A DNA stretch of 64,000 bases from Oscarella lobularis (taxonomy: Eukaryota > Porifera > Homoscleromorpha > Homosclerophorida > Oscarellidae), in assembly GCF_947507565.1 (NCBI RefSeq), contig NC_089175.1, positions 1,477,733 to 1,541,732 of the forward strand, in the 5' to 3' direction. The notes under the pieces are model-generated. The model was given only the letters and a program-made list of their open reading frames with translations. It did no database searches and had not been told where the DNA came from. Shown here piece after piece: positions 1 to 12,058 of the stretch. Position 1 is the stretch's first letter; the number at the start of each line of letters is the position of its first letter. The position numbers and the translations under genes were made by a program.

Positions 1-2682
1 CGCTCGTGCCGGTGCGGCAATGAGAGCGAGATTCGGCCGTGTGCGTCGCCTGATTGGCAATGTGGAAAAGTGACGAGTGCCAAAGTCGTCCAGGGGCTCA
101 GGAATGACGCGCTCGTTTCTCCTAGGTTTGCGGTAAAGTCTATCCGTGTGGTCATCACAAGTGCGAAGAGGTCATAGCCCATTTGAACTTTGTGGGAAAT
201 TTTAGCGACGGTTAATTTATTCAGGTATGCCACGCCGGTTCGTGTGGCTCCTGTCCGCGATCGGGAAATAGGCGCTGTCCCTGTGGGAAGACGAGTGAGT
301 GAACCTGAGACATTCCTAGCGGGATTATGACGTTGTGTTTTGTTTCTTCAGAATCTGTGTTACCTTGTACTGAAGACGTTCCGTCTTGCGGAGATACCTG
401 TGGAAAGGTAGGCAGTAAAGCAGACTAATATACGAAAGCCTGGCTCAAATTTTTTCACAATGTACTGATTTTTTTCGTAGCTTTTGTCGTGCGGCGTTCA
501 TCGATGTATGCAGCTATGCCACACTGGGGACTGTGGTCTCGTACGACTGACCTTATGTCGTCTCGAGTGAATTTTGACGATAATCTTTTTGCAGTGCCGA
601 CAGATGGTGAAGAAGGCGTGCTGCTGCGGACGAAAAGAAAAGACGGTCCAGTGCCATCAGGAATATTATTGCGAAACGAAGTGCGATCGAAAGAGAGACT
701 GCGGTCGGCATCCGTGCAAAAGAAAAGTGAGCACAACACGCGAGCTCTCGCACGCATAAGACTCTTACCGCGCTTCGAACAAGTGTTGCGATGGAAATTG
801 TTCCCCGTGCGAGCAACTTTGCCAGCGCCTATTGAACTGCAGAAATCACAAGTGCTCGTCCCGTTGCCACAGCGGTAAGCGCGCGCGCGCGCGCGTGCGA
901 AACGTCGCCGCGGTCACCCTGCATTCGTTTTTCCCAGGCCAGTGCTATCCTTGCATCGAGACCGTCGACATTGCGTGCAACTGCGGCGCGACCGTCGTCA
1001 CGGTCCCGTGCGGTCGAGAGAAACGAACGCGACCGCCTCGATGTAAAGAACCGTGCAAGTAGGATCTGAAAATCAAGAAGAAGAAAGAAAGATCTATGCG
1101 CACTCTCTTTTAGAATTCCTCCCGACTGTCATCACTCTCAGAGGCAGGCACATGTGTGTCATTTCGGAAACTGTCCCCCGTGCACGCAAATTTGCTCAAA
1201 GCCGCTCGTCGGCTGTGAGCACGCTTGCCCATTCAAATGCCACACAGCCGTACGAAAATCTATCCAGGTATCTTATCTTATATCACACGTGCCAACCTCT
1301 CTGACTCTCTGTTTCTCGGTCAACAGACTAACAGGCCGGTCGGTCTTGCGCCGTGGAAGTCGTACACGGCGCCAACTCAGCCTAGTCTAGTTGAACTGCC
1401 GTGCGAACCGTGTCAAATTCCCCTTACACTGTAAGTGTAATAAGAGCCCGTTTACAGTAGAGACTTTGAAAATGGGCTACATACGTTTTCTTGCCTTCTC
1501 CTAGTCGATGTTTTGGTGGCCATCAAGTAAGGAGTGTCCCATCTTGCGCAAAAGATCATCAGTAGAATATTGTGCGTGTTTTTCAGACGCAATCGTTTCC
1601 CTGTAGCAAAGCGCGGCCGTTTTCCTGCGGCTGGCCCTGTGACCGTCCCTTGGCCTGCACAAACCACAAATGCGAATTGCCATGCCATCCGGTAAAAGAA
1701 AACAGAAAACAGAAAAACGTCTTTTTCGTAAAATTCAATCTCACCTAGGAGGAAAATCCCTGCGAGGTGTGCGAGAGACCGTGCAGCAGACCGCGACCTG
1801 CGGGATGTCGACACGAATGCTGGAGTGCCTGTCATCCAGGTATAGAGCCTAATCCACCAAGTGGGGGGTAGCGAGTGTGACGTTTACTGTGTGCGAAGGA
1901 GTCTGTGAACCCTGCAAGGCAATCATAAAATTTCAGTGTCATTGCCAGGTGACCACACTCCGAGTCAAATGCTAGTAAGAGAACAATTGCACAAAAAACG
2001 AGGGGTAGGTTATAATTGTGCTGTTTTTAGTGAGTGGACGAGTGCAAGCGAGTCCAAGAGAATGGAAATGAAGTGCTGTGGAAATCAGTGCCCGCTCTCG
2101 GTAGGTGTACACTTCGTGAATAAATCTAGTGACGACTCTCTTACTTGCAGCTCGACTGCGGACACCGTTGTTGGATGACTTGCCACGAAGGACCGTGTCC
2201 GGACGCGCGAGAGTGCGAGAAAAAGACTGCTGTTCGATGTTCCTGTCGAAGAATAAAAAAAGTAGGAAGTTTAGATCATGTGTGGGAGGAATGTCAATTT
2301 CTGTACCGCGTACAGGATTTTCCTTGTCGTGAAGTGAAAACGGGTCGTGTCTCCGTTCCGTGCAGTCTAGAGTGCGAAGAAGAGAAATTGAAAAAGGAAA
2401 AGGTTCTCTTTTCATATTTTTACCAATTATGTTCATCAAATTTTTCACTCCAAAAAAAAGGAGAGAGCCGAGCTGGAGCGAAAGCAGTACGAGGAAACGC
2501 GACTAAAAAACCAAAAAGAGGTAGAGGAGTTCAAAAGAAAAATCGAAGGACGAAAGCGAAAGAGAAAAGAGAAAGTGGTGCTAGAGGAAAAGAAGGGATT
2601 CTGGCAAAAACGATGGCAAATAATCCTACCATGTGTCATTCTAGTGCTCGCTATTATTTTTGCCTACGTCTATTTTGGCTAG
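1..2682 (+). CDS. NFXL1: NFXL1-like NF-X1-type zinc-finger protein, 3' part (5' end outside window)
   Basis: The window opens inside an exon. Short exons across 1-2400 encode repeated Cys/His-rich modules of the NF-X1 type, for example [16 protein letters not shown] around 130-170 and [16 protein letters not shown] around 2148-2200. The last exon (about 2460-2682) encodes a Lys/Glu-rich coiled-coil stretch followed by a single hydrophobic segment ([20 protein letters not shown]) ending at TAG 2680-2682. Zinc fingers plus a C-terminal membrane anchor are the layout of NFXL1 rather than of nuclear NFX1, which lacks the anchor. NFXL1 is a poorly characterised membrane-anchored relative of the NFX1 transcription regulators. 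Introns are about 50-90 bp with clear GT/AG ends. MOSPD2 starts only 141 bp downstream on the same strand. Exact exon limits are not resolved; the family call is firm, the orthology fairly sure. Confidence 0.82.
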
Positions 2683-2823
2683 CGATTCTAAATATATGAA
2701 AGGAGTCACTGGTACTTGGGTGCATTTTACGGTCACTGGGTACTATGCTGTAATACCCGTGCACCTTTATGACGACGGGGGCTCTGCTCCAACGCATGCG
2801 TCCAGGTCGGACTCACACGGAAA

Positions 2824-5398
2824 ATGGTAAACAGAACTACAAATTCACCTCTTCTCGATTCGTCATCGTGCCTTTTTGAAGGCGACCGAAGTACTTCGAA
2901 ATCGCTTTCGCGCGGAATGGGGTGCCGACGTCGATTTCGATCAGCGCGACGTGAAGAAGATCGACGAAGGCGATTCCGTGCTCGATCGCTTCCTCGCGCA
3001 ACAGAACGGCGACGTCGACAAGGCGCTCGACATGCTCGTAAGCACATTCGAACGTGAGAGCTGCTAGCGAGCTCTTTCTCGTCCCCAGGTAAAGTGCCTG
3101 AAGTGGCGAAAAACGTTCGGCGTTCAAGGTGAGCTCGTTTTCGTCGAAAGTGCCGCTTACGTTATCGCGTTCGTCGCCAGATCTGAGCGAGGATAACATC
3201 GAGAGGCATTATTTCGAGTCGGGAGTCGGATACGTTCACGGGAACGACAAGAAAGGCAACGCTATTCGTAAGGAGGAGACCCGCCCCTTTTCCTCCTCAC
3301 CCACACCTCGTTCCGGGTTCTTTTTCGCAGTGATTTTGTCAATTCGACAGCACAAAAAAGATCCAGCACGCTTGGCAGCGCTTAAACGCTTCGTAGTATA
3401 CTGCCTGGAAAAACAAGTAGAAAAATTAAATTCATAATCAATTTTTAAAAATACACGCGATTTCTTCAGGTCAATATTTTATTGCCTAGCCAAAAAATGA
3501 CCGTTATATTCGACATGACAGATGTCGGCCTAAGTCAAGTGGTACATAAATTACGTAGTGTTAATCTAACTAAAGTATTGATTTTCTTTCTCTAAAAAGG
3601 ACATGGATTTTCTAAAATTTTTTATCGATTGCTTCAAGTTTTACTATCCCAGTATGCTTCAGTATCTCTTGGTCTACAACATGCCATTTATATTGCAAGG
3701 TACTTTTATATAATTAATTCTATTTGTCCTGCTAGTCAAGCGTGCGTTCAGCTGTGTGGAAAATTGTGAGGTCGTGGCTAAGCGAAGGCGCTCGACAGAG
3801 AGTCAAGTAGGGGGAGAAATTTTAATTTTATATAACGTGTGAGTGGAAACGGTATTCAGGTTCGTCAAGAAGTCAGATCTTCTTGAGTACGTAGACAAGG
3901 ATCAGTTGCTAGTCAGATACGGAGGAACGGTACTACGTCAAGAACATAAGATAGAGTACAGTAGTTTATTAAATAATTTTTATAGGACACCTATGAGTAT
4001 AAATTTGTCCCCGAAGAGGATGAGGAAGCAGAGTAAATGCTCTCTCGCCTTCTCAGACAAGTGTCTGCATATTTGTTTATTAGGCTTCTTTCAGTGGGCG
4101 ACGAAAATGACTTTAACGACGACCTGGGGCCGTCGTCAAGAAAGGCACGAGGCCCCCCCCCCCCCCCCCCCCCCCCCCCGTTTTTCTACATTATTATTTG
4201 TAATGTACCTTTTTTTGTGTATAAGGTTCGCTTTGAAGATGATCAATATGACGATTCCGGTGAATCGGCATTGACTCTTCCGCCAACTCAGGACAACGAC
4301 CTTCCCTCTCCCGTCAACGACGACGACAACCAACGCGACGCAGAATGGGACGTCGACGGCGTCGTGAAGCCGGAGAACGATAGCGCGATGAGAAAAAGAC
4401 ACGTGAGCCGATTTCTTCGACAGTCGACGCCACCGTTAGGCCCAAAGGGCGGCAAATCGCAGCTCCTTCAGCTAAAGTAAGAGTCAGTCAGTACAAGTGC
4501 ATACTTTAATTAATAAAAATTATTTATCAAAACGAATATTTATTTTGAGGTATTGTTTCTTACTTGCAGTCCGTCGGGTACGTTGGAATTCTGCGGAAAT
4601 TCGAAAGAAGTGACTCGTCTGACGCTGACGCTGACGAACGCGAGTTCGACGCGAGTAGCATTCAAGGCACGTTTTGTCGTAGAATTTTCGTGCCGGATTT
4701 TCTATAATGTGACGACAGATTAAAACGACCACTCCCGATCACTATTACGTCAAAACTTGCGTTGGTCTAATCGATCCCGACGAAAATACTGGAATTTCCA
4801 TAGGACTCAATCCAGGTGGCAATTCCCCTTTATAAGAAGAAAAAGTTCTATATACAGTCGTTTTCTCTTTCGAGGCTGTGCCATCTCCAAAGACAAATTT
4901 CTCGTCATGTGCACGGCGGTCATGGACGACATCAAAGCGAGCGAATTGCCCGCGTTTTGGAGAAGTCGTCGAAAGAGCGCTATCGAAGAGCACAAGTAAG
5001 AAAGAGAGAACAGAAATCAACGCATTAATTAAAACTCACTCTCACTCTCTCTCCTTCTAAGACTTTCCTGCCGATTCGTCTCCAGCGACGGCGAGGCAAT
5101 TCCGGGACCGAGTATTCTTTCGTCGAAGAACAATTCCACTTCCACTTCCAATTCCAATTCGATTAGTGGTCTCCACGATAAAGTATTGTCGCACGTGCTT
5201 TTGAGAGAATGCCTTTATATATAAAGAGGTATTTGCCAGGTCAACGCTTTGCAACGAGAGACTAGAGAGACGGCAAAGAAACTCGAGCACATGTTCGCTC
5301 GACAGGAAAAACTCTTTCTTATTACGTTTGCGCTACTGCTGATCGTTCTCAGCGGGATTTTCGAGCTGTGGAAATTCTATCCGTGGCGCACGCGTTAA
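2824..5398 (+). CDS. MOSPD2: Motile sperm domain-containing protein 2 (CRAL-TRIO + MSP domain, C-terminal anchor)
   Basis: MOSPD2 is a tail-anchored ER protein whose MSP domain binds FFAT motifs to make membrane contact sites. The order here matches: an N-terminal helical region (RNRFRAEWGADVDF, about 2880), a CRAL-TRIO lipid-binding fold (YFESGVGYVHGNDKKGNAI at 3213; MTVIFDMTDVGLSQV at 3496), an acidic linker, an MSP beta-sandwich (SGTLEFCGNSKEVTRLTL at 4574; FLVMCTAVMDDIKASELP at 4900), a coiled coil and a hydrophobic tail (LFLITFALLLIVLSGIFELW) ending at TAA 5396-5398. The start is ATG 2824, immediately followed by a GT donor. Splicing to AG before 2882 gives M-ATEVLRNRF in frame, so only the start codon sits in exon 1. 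One intron (about 4139-4223) holds a run of 27 C and seems to use a GC donor. Downstream TAF1B converges on it. Confidence 0.88.
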
Positions 5399-5625
5399 GA
5401 CTTTTCTTTTGTACGGAAAAAAATTTCGTGACGAAAACTGCATGATCAATAATTCAATTCGTTTAAGTTCAGTCGCGGTCAAAATCAATCCATGATCGCT
5501 ATTTAATTATATTCGAGATCTGCATAAACATAAACATAAAATAATTTAATTCGTAAATCAGAGATCATTGACTCAGATGCCGAGATAATTCCGTCTCCTG
5601 GAGGCTCACAGAACGATGCAAGTCT

Positions 5626-7687
5626 TCAGGCGAGCAGCCCAAGTAAAGAGAGCCAATGGCAATCAATAGACGTACAGAATGGGCCTCCGATTTCCAACTC
5701 TTTCGAGCAGAAGCTGCAGAACACAGAACGTACCTAGTAGACGCAGCGCCCAAGTCGACCGGATCTTCCGTCTCGACGGCGACAGTAAAAGGTTCGGACG
5801 TTGCATTGACGTTGACTTCGACGGCCACTTCGTCGGCCTGAGCGGCTTTCGTATCTAGAAAAACATCGACACGTTGGTTTCGGTTATCAATTTAAAAACC
5901 GTGAATTTCCGAAAAGGGATTTCGATCTTTGCCCTTCTCCGAAATGCTCAAATCCCAACTGTCGCTATAGAGTTTCAAATCGTCTCCCAATTTAAAGAGA
6001 CTAAGAAAAAAGAGATAATTTTTGTCGGGTCTTTTTTTGACACCCTACTCTGCGACTCTTTTGATTCGATGTCGTTCGACCCAACGACGCGCGAGACGAC
6101 GAAGCCATCCGAGCCAACTGGAGGTCGCCGTCAGGGCGCCGCCCTCCGCTCGATATTCGAATTCGTCGTCCAATCGAAAGCACAGCTTCGTCGCCACGCA
6201 GAGAATCGCCACGTAGGGCAACGTCAGCGCGCCGACGCTTCGCTCCTCGAATAGATTCCGACGGCAATCGGGTAAATGAATCCGAAGCAAACCGAAGAGG
6301 ACTCGAAGCACAACACCTGGGGAAAAATAGACAAGGGCTCAGGGAAAAAGCCTTGACTAAGCAACCCACTGTACAAAAGACTAAGTGTGAAAGTCACCTA
6401 CGGTATACTCTACTCTATTGCATCTCAGACATCTCCTTACCTGGTAGCACGAGATCTCTAGCAAATCTCTGACACATGGATTTCGAGTCAATCATTGGTA
6501 TATGCTTCTTTGGTAGGCCTATTGCACTCACAAGCGCTCTGGCCATAGAGAAGAGAGTCTTTACAGATGGAATTGGCTAGAGGAGCAAGAGCGTATATAA
6601 CGCGGCCTATGTATTTTTTTGTGCTTCTTACTGGATTAGCCAACGCTGCGAGAGGTTTGGGATTGAAGTCTTTTGGTAGATGAGCTGTGAAGTTCAAGTA
6701 GGGAAAGCGACCCTGCTGAATCCATCTTATGAGATCTTTTTCGAGGACGGCTTCGCCGACGCAGATGAGACCCACGTAGCAGAGGCCGGTCAGGACGTTC
6801 AGCTTTGCCTGATCACCCGACTGACAATGACGAAGCACGTCGTCTTGCAAAAAGTAGCGCAGACAGCTTTTTGACGTGAAATCGGTTGAATTTTTCATTT
6901 CTTCTTCGTCTTCATTGTCTTCTTCTTCTTCTTCTTCTTCTTCTTTGCTCGCCTGTTGGCGCTTTTCTCTGAATTTCTCTTTCGCTGCCAAGCTCTCTTC
7001 ATCGGAATCGGTCATGAAGGCGTCTTTGCAATGGCGAAGGAGAGAAAACCACAACTGACCCACGACACCCTGCAAACAAAAATATCAACCACGTCCTAGA
7101 CTGTAAATATAAAAAAAAGAGGGAGGCCTCACTGAACCTTCAAATCTGCACTAAATCCCATTTTGAGCAAAGCCTTCACTTGAGCCTTCAGCAACGCCTG
7201 ATATACTTCGGCACACGTGTATTCCCTATACTCGAGTCGCTCTACCGCTTCTACAGCAAAAAAATTAACCCCTCAGAAAATTTGATTTCTGAACGAACTC
7301 CTTTCTTTCGGCTGTTCCCACTGATTTTTGATTTTTTTCCAGCGCTCGGCGACTACCAGGTATTCTCTCTTTCTTCTTGCAATGCGTCGCGCATTGCGTT
7401 CTATCATCTTCGCTCTCTTCTTTTCGGACGTGACCGTTTGCGCCAGCTGCTCTTTTTGCGACTGCGACATCGATATGCGCTGAATTTGCGATCGGTGCAT
7501 TGTTCCCTCGTCCTGGTGGTATTCGTGCTCTTCTTCCTGTTGAATATCCTACAGCGAAACGATTTCGTCGCGTCAGGAGTGCTCTTCGTTCTCTTCTGAC
7601 CTCGCATTGCGTTCCGCAATCATTGCAGAAGTAAAGGCCGTCGATGAGAGTAAAGGAAGAGCCTTGGCAGGCCAAGCATTGAGGCAT
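5626..7687 (-). CDS. TAF1B: TAF1B-like subunit of the RNA polymerase I factor SL1/TIF-IB
   Basis: TAF1B is the TFIIB-related subunit of SL1, which recruits RNA polymerase I to rDNA promoters. The start is ATG 7685-7687. It opens with a zinc ribbon of the RRN7 type (MPQCLACQG...YFCNDCGTQC, four Cys). A basic helical region follows (about 7300-7500). A later exon has an acidic tract and the conserved block KLNVLTGLCYVGLICVGEAV then DLIRWIQQGRFPYLNF (about 6700-6830). A cyclin-fold helix resembling the human protein ends in KLCFRLDDEFEY (about 6180). The 3' end is less certain: joining exon 5744-5830 to one starting near 5719 gives a TGA at 5626-5628. The poly-Glu tract at about 6915-6960 is encoded by a GAA/GAG repeat. 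Convergent with MOSPD2. Confidence 0.8.
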
Positions 7688-7847
7688 TTTCTTGCTTATC
7701 TCTAAGTCTAACGTACGCTAAGCAGAGACTCCTCCCACTTAAAAAGCTGAAGTTGCTTTTTCCCTTGCAAAACCGTTATTGCAAATTATTTTTGCTATGC
7801 ATCGTTTCTAATCTAAAACTAAAAGTTAAAGAAAAAAACAAAAAGTG

Positions 7848-7919
7848 AGGGGGCACCCGGATTTGAACCGGGGACCTCTCGATCTGCAGTCGAATGCTCT
7901 ACCACTGAGCTATACCCCC
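7848..7919 (-). tRNA. tRNA-Cys (GCA)
   Basis: The reverse strand reads a 72-nt cloverleaf: acceptor GGGGGTA pairing with TGCCCCC, D arm AGCTCAGTGGTAGAGC, anticodon loop with GCA, T arm with GGTTCAAATCC, and discriminator T. No intron. It closely matches the usual animal tRNA-Cys. A T run follows within about 20 nt, fitting a Pol III terminator. Confidence 0.96.
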
Positions 7920-8072
7920 AACCTGATTTAAATCGATGAAAAGCATCTCTATAAACCGAAACCACGAGCCTTCTGCCTCGGCACACACGTGCGTTGACTG
8001 TACCTAACTCCTTTCTACACACCAGCTATACAACGGTAAGCAATTCTACTTGATAAAACTCCAGCCACATCA

Positions 8073-10205
8073 TCAAGACTTTGATGGCCGAGACGGTCTT
8101 CTCCCATCCTCCACTTCCTCCGAGTCTTCATCGTGGCGATCTGGAACGTTGGACACAGCCTTAGAAACAAGCTACTATACAGCTACACCGTGCATTTTTC
8201 ATCGATGTTACGCACCTTGGGCATCCTTCGATCCAGCCTGCGTACGTATTCCTTGAATGCCTTAGCTCCGTGCAGAGGAGCAATCACGGCATCCTAGACA
8301 AAAAGCTGTGTAACTCAAGGCTTAATTAATTAAGACTTTTAGTTTGAGTGAGCCAAGCAGACTTGTTAAATTAATTCATAATTTTTAATTAATTAATTAA
8401 TTAATTAATTTCTTAGATGTGTTGAGCCCGTACGTACCATTTCTTCCATTTTCTTTTTTGACTCTGTTACGGCTTTCTCTCCAACTCTCCTCGGATCTTG
8501 CAAGGTCTAAAGAAAGCAACCGACTCTCCTCCACAGAATCGAAACGTTTTTCTCCCTCACCTCTCCTCTTTTCCTATACTTCCAAAGGCTCTTGGGCAAA
8601 TACCAGGCCCCATACGACCCCCTATCTGCCCAACTGGGTACATACTAAAAGAGAGAAAACACCTCAAGAAACGAATACTCTAAATCACTCTAATTTACAG
8701 CCGATGACTCGTCGGTGTCGTCCGAATCCAACAGAGATCGCGTATTGTAAAATTCGTTATTCGCCGTCTCCTCGCGCGAAAGTTCCGACGTGAAGCCGCG
8801 TCGCGCTTGACGAAGCTCCGACGGAACGTTCAGCAATTCGACGACGTGAATGGGAACAGAGAGCGTGGGCTAAACGCGTAGAACAATCTCGTCATAATTC
8901 TCAAGTCATTCTTCAAAGTTCCTTGCCTTTGTTTCGTATCCACTGGCAAACAGACTCTTTACCGTGTGTTCATCAATTGTTTTGGACTCGTCTCCCTATG
9001 AGGGAAAGATACATATGAGCGTCGTTTTTTTCGCATAGTCGTCTCACCAAGTCCTTCATGCGATCGCAGAATTCTTTTGTGACCGTCTCGACTTTCGTTT
9101 CCTAGGATAGAGCCATCTCATTTGCTATCATAAAAAGAGGCCGATTTTTTCCCCCTGTTGTTACCAGCGGTGATGATATCATTGTTGACGACTCTTTCAA
9201 ATTTGTTCTGCTTCCCGTCTTTTCGACGGATCCCGGTCGCCACTGATAGCTCGGCTTCTTCGTGCCCTCGGCTTTGAGTCGGCAACTTGATCGCGAACCG
9301 AGTCCGTCGTCTGCCGCCGTCTTTCGATCGACGGCACAGCCACCAGATAACGACGTGTCGGCGAGAACGTGGTGAGATGACGACGTGATGTCATCGGCGA
9401 GGTCGATTGAATCAGACTTTTCACTTGGCTGCGAGGAAGAAATGCGACATGAGATATGAGAGGAAACTTTAGGTAAGGTTGCTAGTTTCAATGCAGGTTC
9501 CTTATAAGATACTTTTCTTTATAAATTATATATACGTATCCTACCGAGTAGACAACAGATGATCCCTCTTCGAGACCTAGAATGTCTGCTACGTCATTGA
9601 ATACCTAAAAATATTATCACACAATCAAAATTGGGGCATAAGAAGAGCATCCGCTATTGTACTTCAGATTCGAGCGATTCTTCGAGATGGGGATAGAGTG
9701 CGAGTGGAGAGGCGAGCAAATTTTTCTCCACGAATTCGACGTTATCGCGACGCTTCTGCTTCATTGGAAGAACGCTCGATCCCACAGCAATCTCTTTGCT
9801 CGGCTTCGAACGCCGATGACGTGCTCGATCTTCCGTCGTCTTGGCAACGCTTGATGCCGACGACAAAACAATTGGAAAATTAATTTCCTTTTTCTGTCGA
9901 AAACGCGTAAAACCGTGCAAATGATTACGTGACTGGCCCTTACTCGTTCCGTTAGGCCTTCGCTGCCTTCGATGGGCGCCCCGTCGCGAAAATCGTCGAC
10001 GCCTTTCTTGAGGAAGACCCACTGCGACGCGTCGAGCTTCGTCGTTTCGTTCGATTTGATCATTTTCGTTCGGAGTCGTTCTTTGTACCTTGGAGAGACG
10101 ATATCGATTCGTTCGAGCCGAAATAGCAACTCACCACGGCTGCTGTCGAGGCGGATTGTCCGCCGACGTCCGAACGAGAAGAAGATCGTACTTATTCTCG
10201 GCCAT
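8073..10205 (-). CDS. FAM47E: FAM47E-like protein
   Basis: Start ATG 10203-10205. Exon 1 joins in frame to an exon at about 10105 to give PWYKERLRTKM then LDASQWVFLKKGVDDFRDG. A third exon (about 9650-9870) gives LLASPLALYPHLEESL. The next begins VFNDVADILGLEEGS (about 9600). Then come SYETKPTLSVPIHVVELLNVP-type sequence across two exons (8830-8990) and HGAKAFKEYVRRLDRRMP (about 8230). These blocks follow, in order, the conserved segments I remember from human FAM47E (PWYKDRL, RQWVFVKEGLDDF, HPLALYPNLEEDLP, LHGTVAFKDFI). The last exon adds a short acidic tail with TGA at 8073-8075. FAM47E has been linked to PRMT5 and chromatin; no catalytic motif is visible. There are roughly ten exons with short introns. 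The family call rests on memory. Confidence 0.72.
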
Positions 10206-10370
10206 AAAGCGTTGCTAAGGACTAAAGATATACGGGTCGACGCAAGCACGTGATTCCAATTGGCGCGCAGTTCAAACAACCCACAAATGGAACCTTTTTC
10301 TCTATATTCGCTTAGGAAAGAATACGAATCCAGTGTACGTGCACATTACGTAGGCTACGCCTCGGTCTCA

Positions 10371-11709
10371 TCATACGATATTGTCCTGACGATGATACCT
10401 GCGTCTCTTTATGAATTTCCACTCGGTGACCTTTCCATCCACAACCGCGTGCCCAAACGGCGACCAGACCCGCGTCATCATAAAATGAACGAGCAACGCG
10501 AGCAAGATGCCGCCGAGCGCGTCGACGGCGTAGTGATGATTCGAATAGAGCGCTGCCCAGGTGATCCACGCTACGTGAGCGGCGGCAAACTTCATGCCAA
10601 ACCACGGATGATTGACGAGAACGACCACGGGCCAGGCGACGTGCAACGATGGAAAAGCGCCGAACTTGACCGGCGATTGAGCGTAGAGATTATGAAAGAA
10701 TGGAAATCCGACGAAAGCGTCGAGTCTTTGAAAGCCGGCCTCGTTCGGCAGAGAACCGATGAGCCGACCGTCGATTCCGTCGAACACAGCCGAGTCCATG
10801 AACCAAGGAGGCGCCGTGGGAAAGAGCAGTTGAACGAGAACGGCGACGAGATTGACCCATCCGGCGCACCATATGTAGCTATAGACGAATCGTCGTCGAT
10901 AGCGATGAATCGTCAGATAGAAGAGAAACAGAAAGGGTAGAACGAAGTGTACGAGATAAGGCACGGCGGCGAGAAAATCCAACGCCGGATGAGAATAGTA
11001 GGATACGACGCGATGGGGTAGACAGTGAAACAGAGTCGCTTCGAGCCACGGCAGAAGAACCGTGTTCGGATGAACAATTGCGCTCATGCCTAGAACGTGA
11101 CGTAGCATCGTGTAGCTTTTGAAGACAATTAGATAGGCGAGAAAGGGCGTGCCGGCGAGGAGAAATTTGCCGATGGGAAGGCGGCCTAGTGCGAGGGCGA
11201 GGCCTCGGATGACGTCATGAAATTCGGACTACACGGGGGGCGTTACGGTGAGTGGAGGTTTCTATGGTTTCGATGCGGCTTACCCGTTTTATTTCGAGAT
11301 AGGCTTCGCTGGCCGCTAGAAATGTGCTCGCGTATCGATGAAACGACTCGGCGACGCGATCCTGGGTGAGATCGAAGAAAACCGTTACGCGGGGAGGAGT
11401 AAAAATGCGGAGGAGGAGAGTCTTTGCGCGCCTCTTATCTCCTCGTTTAGGCGGGCAATCGCGCTTTGACGAACTGGGACCCGCCCGTCTAGTTCTTTCG
11501 CTTTTTTTCGACAGAGAAGACGGGGAACTCGCGTGCGTGGGTCTTCCTTACCTTCGATTCGAGTCCTTTTGCGGTGTTTCGCTTCGAATCGGCGTCCGAT
11601 CGCCACAAGTCTGTGAGGGAAAGGTTTAGGTGTCTATCTCCGCCCCTTTTTTACGTGCGTTACCTAAGTCGTTGTTCCGAGAGAACAGATTTTCGCTTTT
11701 GTTTGACAT
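10371..11709 (-). CDS. PAP2-superfamily membrane protein of the Aur1/Ipt1 (inositolphosphotransferase-like) type
   Basis: Four exons give about 346 residues: ATG 11707-11709 to about 11664; a 59-nt exon near 11610-11552; 78 nt near 11366-11289; and 11228-10371. All joins are in frame. The large exon encodes five or six membrane segments and the PAP2 catalytic signature. FPSLHVAWP gives the Ser-His block and SNHHYAVDALGGI the second His with following Asp. The spacing and the PSLH form resemble fungal Aur1-type inositol phosphorylceramide synthases and bacterial PAP2_3 proteins more than animal LPPs or sphingomyelin synthases. The substrate cannot be read from sequence: a lipid phosphatase or a phosphotransferase are both possible. 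The C-terminal tail is basic and cytosolic-looking. Genes on both sides are on the same strand; the FAM47E-like start codon is 165 bp downstream of this stop. Confidence 0.75.
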
Positions 11710-12058
11710 GTTCGACTGAGCCCGGTCGCTGTTGAACCTTTTTCGCTTCTTTTCGATGGTCTTCGTCAACGCAGTCAGGGCGAAATCGGCCGAAAGACTG
11801 GAGGTGACCACAAAGACCGAGACTCACCCGGTCGCGCACGCGCAGAGAGGTCGAAGTACCAAATGACGTCAACGCATATGCACGTTTCCCGGTGTACGTA
11901 TGCGTATATTTAGTCTCCAAAAAAAATTAAATGTTGAACCCAATCATCGTCATAAACGTCTCTTCTAAAAATTAAAAGAAAAACAATAATAACACTGACT
12001 TGCTTTGGCAGCTTATCATTGTATAAGTATAGTACATCATGCATAGACTATCTAAACT

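Noticed and set aside
8385-8412. Tandem AATT repeats as a possible regulatory element
   Set aside because: Simple AT microsatellite inside an intron of the FAM47E-like gene.
10260-10940. 226-codon plus-strand frame over the PAP2-type gene
   Set aside because: Antisense to a well-supported membrane enzyme; charged, low-information composition.
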